A program made the translations under genes and the position numbers. DNA of 64,000 nucleotides from Prevotella sp. khp7 (GTDB lineage Bacteria; Bacteroidota; Bacteroidia; Bacteroidales; Bacteroidaceae), in contig NZ_FOIV01000001.1 in assembly GCF_900109055.1 (NCBI RefSeq), forward strand, positions 726,682 to 790,681, in the 5' to 3' direction. The stretch's first letter is position 1. Each line of letters starts with the position of its first letter. Of this stretch, positions 62,346 to 64,000 are shown one piece after another. The notes beneath the pieces are model-generated. The model was not told the DNA's origin. It made no database searches and was given only the letters and a program-made list of their open reading frames with translations.

Positions 62346-63259
62346 AATTGCCTAATACTATTTATCTTTTCCTCCATCGGGAGGGTCGCGTCTATCCAAT
62401 GAATCACAAAGCCCCGTCGCTCCATTCCCCTGAACCACGTCATCTGACGTTTGGCAAACTGGTGGATAGCAATCTCCAGACGGGTAAACATCTCATCATA
62501 AGTGGACTGCCCTGTCAGATACTCCGTCACAAACTTATATTCCAGTCCGTAATAAATCAAGTTTTCTGCAGGAATACCCTCATTGAGCAAGGCCTTGACT
62601 TCATCAACCATACCGTTCTCCAAACGAGACTTCAGGCGACGGGTGATCTTCTCACGCCGCAGTTCACGATCGATATCAATACCGATAATCAGCGAATCCA
62701 CTGACGGTAATTCACGCCGAGGCGTAGGATGCTCCAGATTGTAAGTCTCTATCTCAATGGCACGAATGGCACGCTGACACGAGTCCACATCGGTCTTGTT
62801 ATGCATATTAGAACCGCTCTGCGCCTTCAGACCTACAAGCATCTCAGTAAGTTCGCCCAGCGACTTGCCTTCCAACCTATCGCGAAGTTCCTGGTTCTGA
62901 GGAACAGGCGACAGCTTATAACCTTTCAGTACGGCTTCGATATAAAGTCCTGTACCTCCACAGAGAATAGGCACTGTACCTCGGTGCCGTATTGCTTCAT
63001 AGACATCGAAGAAATCCTGCTGATATTCAAAAAGATTATATTTCGTACCCGGCTCACGGATATCTATCAGATGGTAAGGAATCGGCTGACCGTCAACGAC
63101 ATAGTCTTCCAAGTCCTTTCCTGTTCCGATATCCATCCGACGATATACCTGACGAGAGTCGGCCGAGATAACCTCGCCACCAATCTCTGCTGCCAAGTGA
63201 GCTGCGACAGGCGTCTTTCCTGAAGCAGTGGGTCCAAGTATCGTTATCATCTTCTGCAT
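62336..63259 (-). CDS. miaA: tRNA dimethylallyltransferase
   Basis: Adds the isopentenyl group to A37 of tRNAs reading UNN codons. The 307 residues contain the P-loop ILGPTASGKTPVAAHLA, ISADSRQVYRRMDIGTGK, HLIDIREPGTKYN and GGTGLYIEAVLKG, all family marks. Either the first ATG or the one at 63250 (MITILGP) could be the start. A good promoter is at 63268-63297. Confidence 0.96.
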   Translation of the reverse strand: MQKMITILGPTASGKTPVAAHLAAEIGGEVISADSRQVYRRMDIGTGKDLEDYVVDGQPIPYHLIDIREPGTKYNLFEYQQDFFDVYEAIRHRGTVPILCGGTGLYIEAVLKGYKLSPVPQNQELRDRLEGKSLGELTEMLVGLKAQSGSNMHNKTDVDSCQRAIRAIEIETYNLEHPTPRRELPSVDSLIIGIDIDRELRREKITRRLKSRLENGMVDEVKALLNEGIPAENLIYYGLEYKFVTEYLTGQSTYDEMFTRLEIAIHQFAKRQMTWFRGMERRGFVIHWIDATLPMEEKINSIRQLWQ

Positions 63260-63267
63260 ATCGTTTG

Positions 63268-63297
63268 CAAAGATACATAAAAAAAGCCGTCCGACAA
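63268..63297 (-). promoter_or_regulatory. Promoter of miaA
   Basis: On the minus strand, TTG (complement of 63295-63297), a 19-nt spacer and TATCTTTG (complement of 63268-63275). It overlaps the terminator of the upstream gene. Confidence 0.55.
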
Positions 63298-63308
63298 AAT
63301 CAGACAGC
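63286..63308 (-). terminator. Terminator of the gene at 63330
   Basis: On the minus strand GCTGTCTGA and TCGGACGGC form a nine-pair stem (two G-U pairs) around TTTTG, followed by seven T. Confidence 0.7.
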
Positions 63309-63329
63309 CAGTTTTTTGATATTATATCC

Positions 63330-63740
63330 TTATTTACTTCCTGCTATGAATTCATTACCATTCCATGTCATACGCTTCTCAATCTTTCCAGCAGGTACGT
63401 AGAAGGTGTAGGCAATGGTCTTTCCCCGACGAGGCAGACTATGCGTCGTAGCAAATGTGCCAGGAGGAGCATCGAACTCCAGACCTAAATCCACAGCAGA
63501 AGCCACTCTCATCTTACGGGTGGTATTGTCGTATTTATAAAATGTAACACCAGTATACTGTCCGGCAATGGCTTGTCCGTTCTGGTAATAGTCATTAGAA
63601 ACAGCCACCAGCTTGTGCTTTCTATCGGCATAATTCCAATAGCAGCACTCAATGACCATTCTGTTTTCCCCCATCTCAGATTCTTCGAAACCCACATAAC
63701 CATTCTGCGTATCAACAATCAGCAGGATGTTTCTTTTCAT
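63330..63740 (-). CDS. Hypothetical protein, 136 residues
   Basis: The product begins MKRNILLIVDTQNGYVGFEE and is beta-rich with many aromatic residues (ECCYWNYADRKHK, YYQNGQAIAGQYTGVTFYKY) and an ending TFYVPAGKIEKRMTWNGNEF. It has no clear signal peptide and no membrane helix. I do not recognise the family. It is 20 bp downstream of the AAA ATPase gene on the same strand and has its own terminator. Confidence 0.65.
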   Translation of the reverse strand: MKRNILLIVDTQNGYVGFEESEMGENRMVIECCYWNYADRKHKLVAVSNDYYQNGQAIAGQYTGVTFYKYDNTTRKMRVASAVDLGLEFDAPPGTFATTHSLPRRGKTIAYTFYVPAGKIEKRMTWNGNEFIAGSK

Positions 63741-63760
63741 ACACCTTAAATTATATAATA

Positions 63761-64000
63761 TTAATTTTGTCCTATGCGTGACCTGACAGAGAAGCCACCC
63801 TTCAGATCCTCGACAGTCAGTTCCACCAGCTGTTTCTTGCTAAGGTTCGATTCGCCTGCCAAGCGGTTAGCCTGCTGCTGAATGCTCTTTTCAAACACAT
63901 TACGGGCAAAACGGGCATTACCGAAATTTCGGTCTTTATGAGCCACGACATCATTGAACTGTTCCTTAAGAAAAGCTTCGGCACCATCGGCCAGGACATA
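63761..64000 (-). CDS. AAA-family ATPase (CbbX/SpoVK-like), C-terminal end only
   Basis: The frame is open to the window edge, so the start is missing and about 79 residues are seen. DRNFGNARFARNVFEKSI then QQQANRLA is the C-terminal helical region typical of CbxX/SpoVK-type AAA ATPases, where the arginine after FGNAR acts as sensor 2. The last residues (GGFSVRSRIGQN) end before the TAA. The rest of the protein cannot be described. Confidence 0.75.
   Translation of the reverse strand, partial: YVLADGAEAFLKEQFNDVVAHKDRNFGNARFARNVFEKSIQQQANRLAGESNLSKKQLVELTVEDLKGGFSVRSRIGQN

Overview
The window looks like a chromosome segment of a Bacteroidales bacterium, most likely Prevotella-like (Prevotellaceae). 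The evidence is Bacteroidetes-type promoters (TTG, 19-20 nt, TAnnTTTG) in front of many genes, fimbrillin-family lipoproteins with DUF3575/DUF3868-type outer-membrane partners, a SusC/SusD pair inside a pectin-utilisation locus, and the DUF4924 and GxxExxY families. Species cannot be fixed from the sequence alone.

Layout. 1-2655 (+): 3' part of a di-haem oxidoreductase, a small membrane protein resembling the extracytoplasmic part of cytochrome c assembly proteins, and a RidA-like protein. 2761-8624: housekeeping genes (enolase, a small FMN-binding protein, RNase Y, ZapA with a coiled-coil partner, an unknown protein, RmlA). 8712-22319 (-): a large fimbrial (type V pilus-like) locus with two outer-membrane components, six fimbrillin-type lipoproteins and a degenerate histidine-kinase-like protein. 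The three largest lipoproteins carry C-type-lectin-like domains with sharply bounded hypervariable segments, and they are mosaics of one another. 22320-22732 is non-coding and holds a long hairpin and an eight-unit 22-bp array of imperfect palindromes.

22733-34703: a fused sugar kinase/nucleotidyltransferase, an ECF sigma factor, rpe, a 37-codon small gene, then fmt, a ClC channel, a YrdC/Sua5 protein, prfC, a GxxExxY nuclease-like gene, rfbD, a DUF4924 gene and a LysE exporter. In the fmt-to-DUF4924 run, four spacers are almost exactly filled by one family of about 120-bp palindromic repeats with ends AGGCACGGATT and AATCCGTGCCT; the prfC/rfbD spacer holds broken copies. The GxxExxY gene lies between inverted copies of the same ends and its last codons lie inside one of them. 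This nuclease-plus-repeat arrangement and the hypervariable lectin segments are the two most interesting systems here.

34869-56435: carbohydrate (pectin / rhamnogalacturonan) utilisation. ROK kinase, GH2 and a lone trpC form one operon. They are followed by a 1588-residue secreted enzyme joining GH28, GH105 and a third (alpha/alpha)6-like domain, then SusC/SusD, a GH3 with a PA14-like insert, a histidine acid phosphatase, a second GH105 and a PL11 rhamnogalacturonan lyase. Together they would cut rhamnogalacturonan outside the cell, import the pieces by SusCD and trim them in the periplasm. No hybrid two-component or other obvious regulator for it is in the window.

56588-61342 (-): a glycogen/alpha-glucan operon (GH57, GT4 glycosyltransferase, debranching enzyme). 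61410-64000 (-): a diacylglycerol-kinase-like protein, miaA, an unknown small protein and the C-terminus of an AAA ATPase cut by the window edge. I saw no rRNA, tRNA, CRISPR array, transposase or reverse transcriptase.
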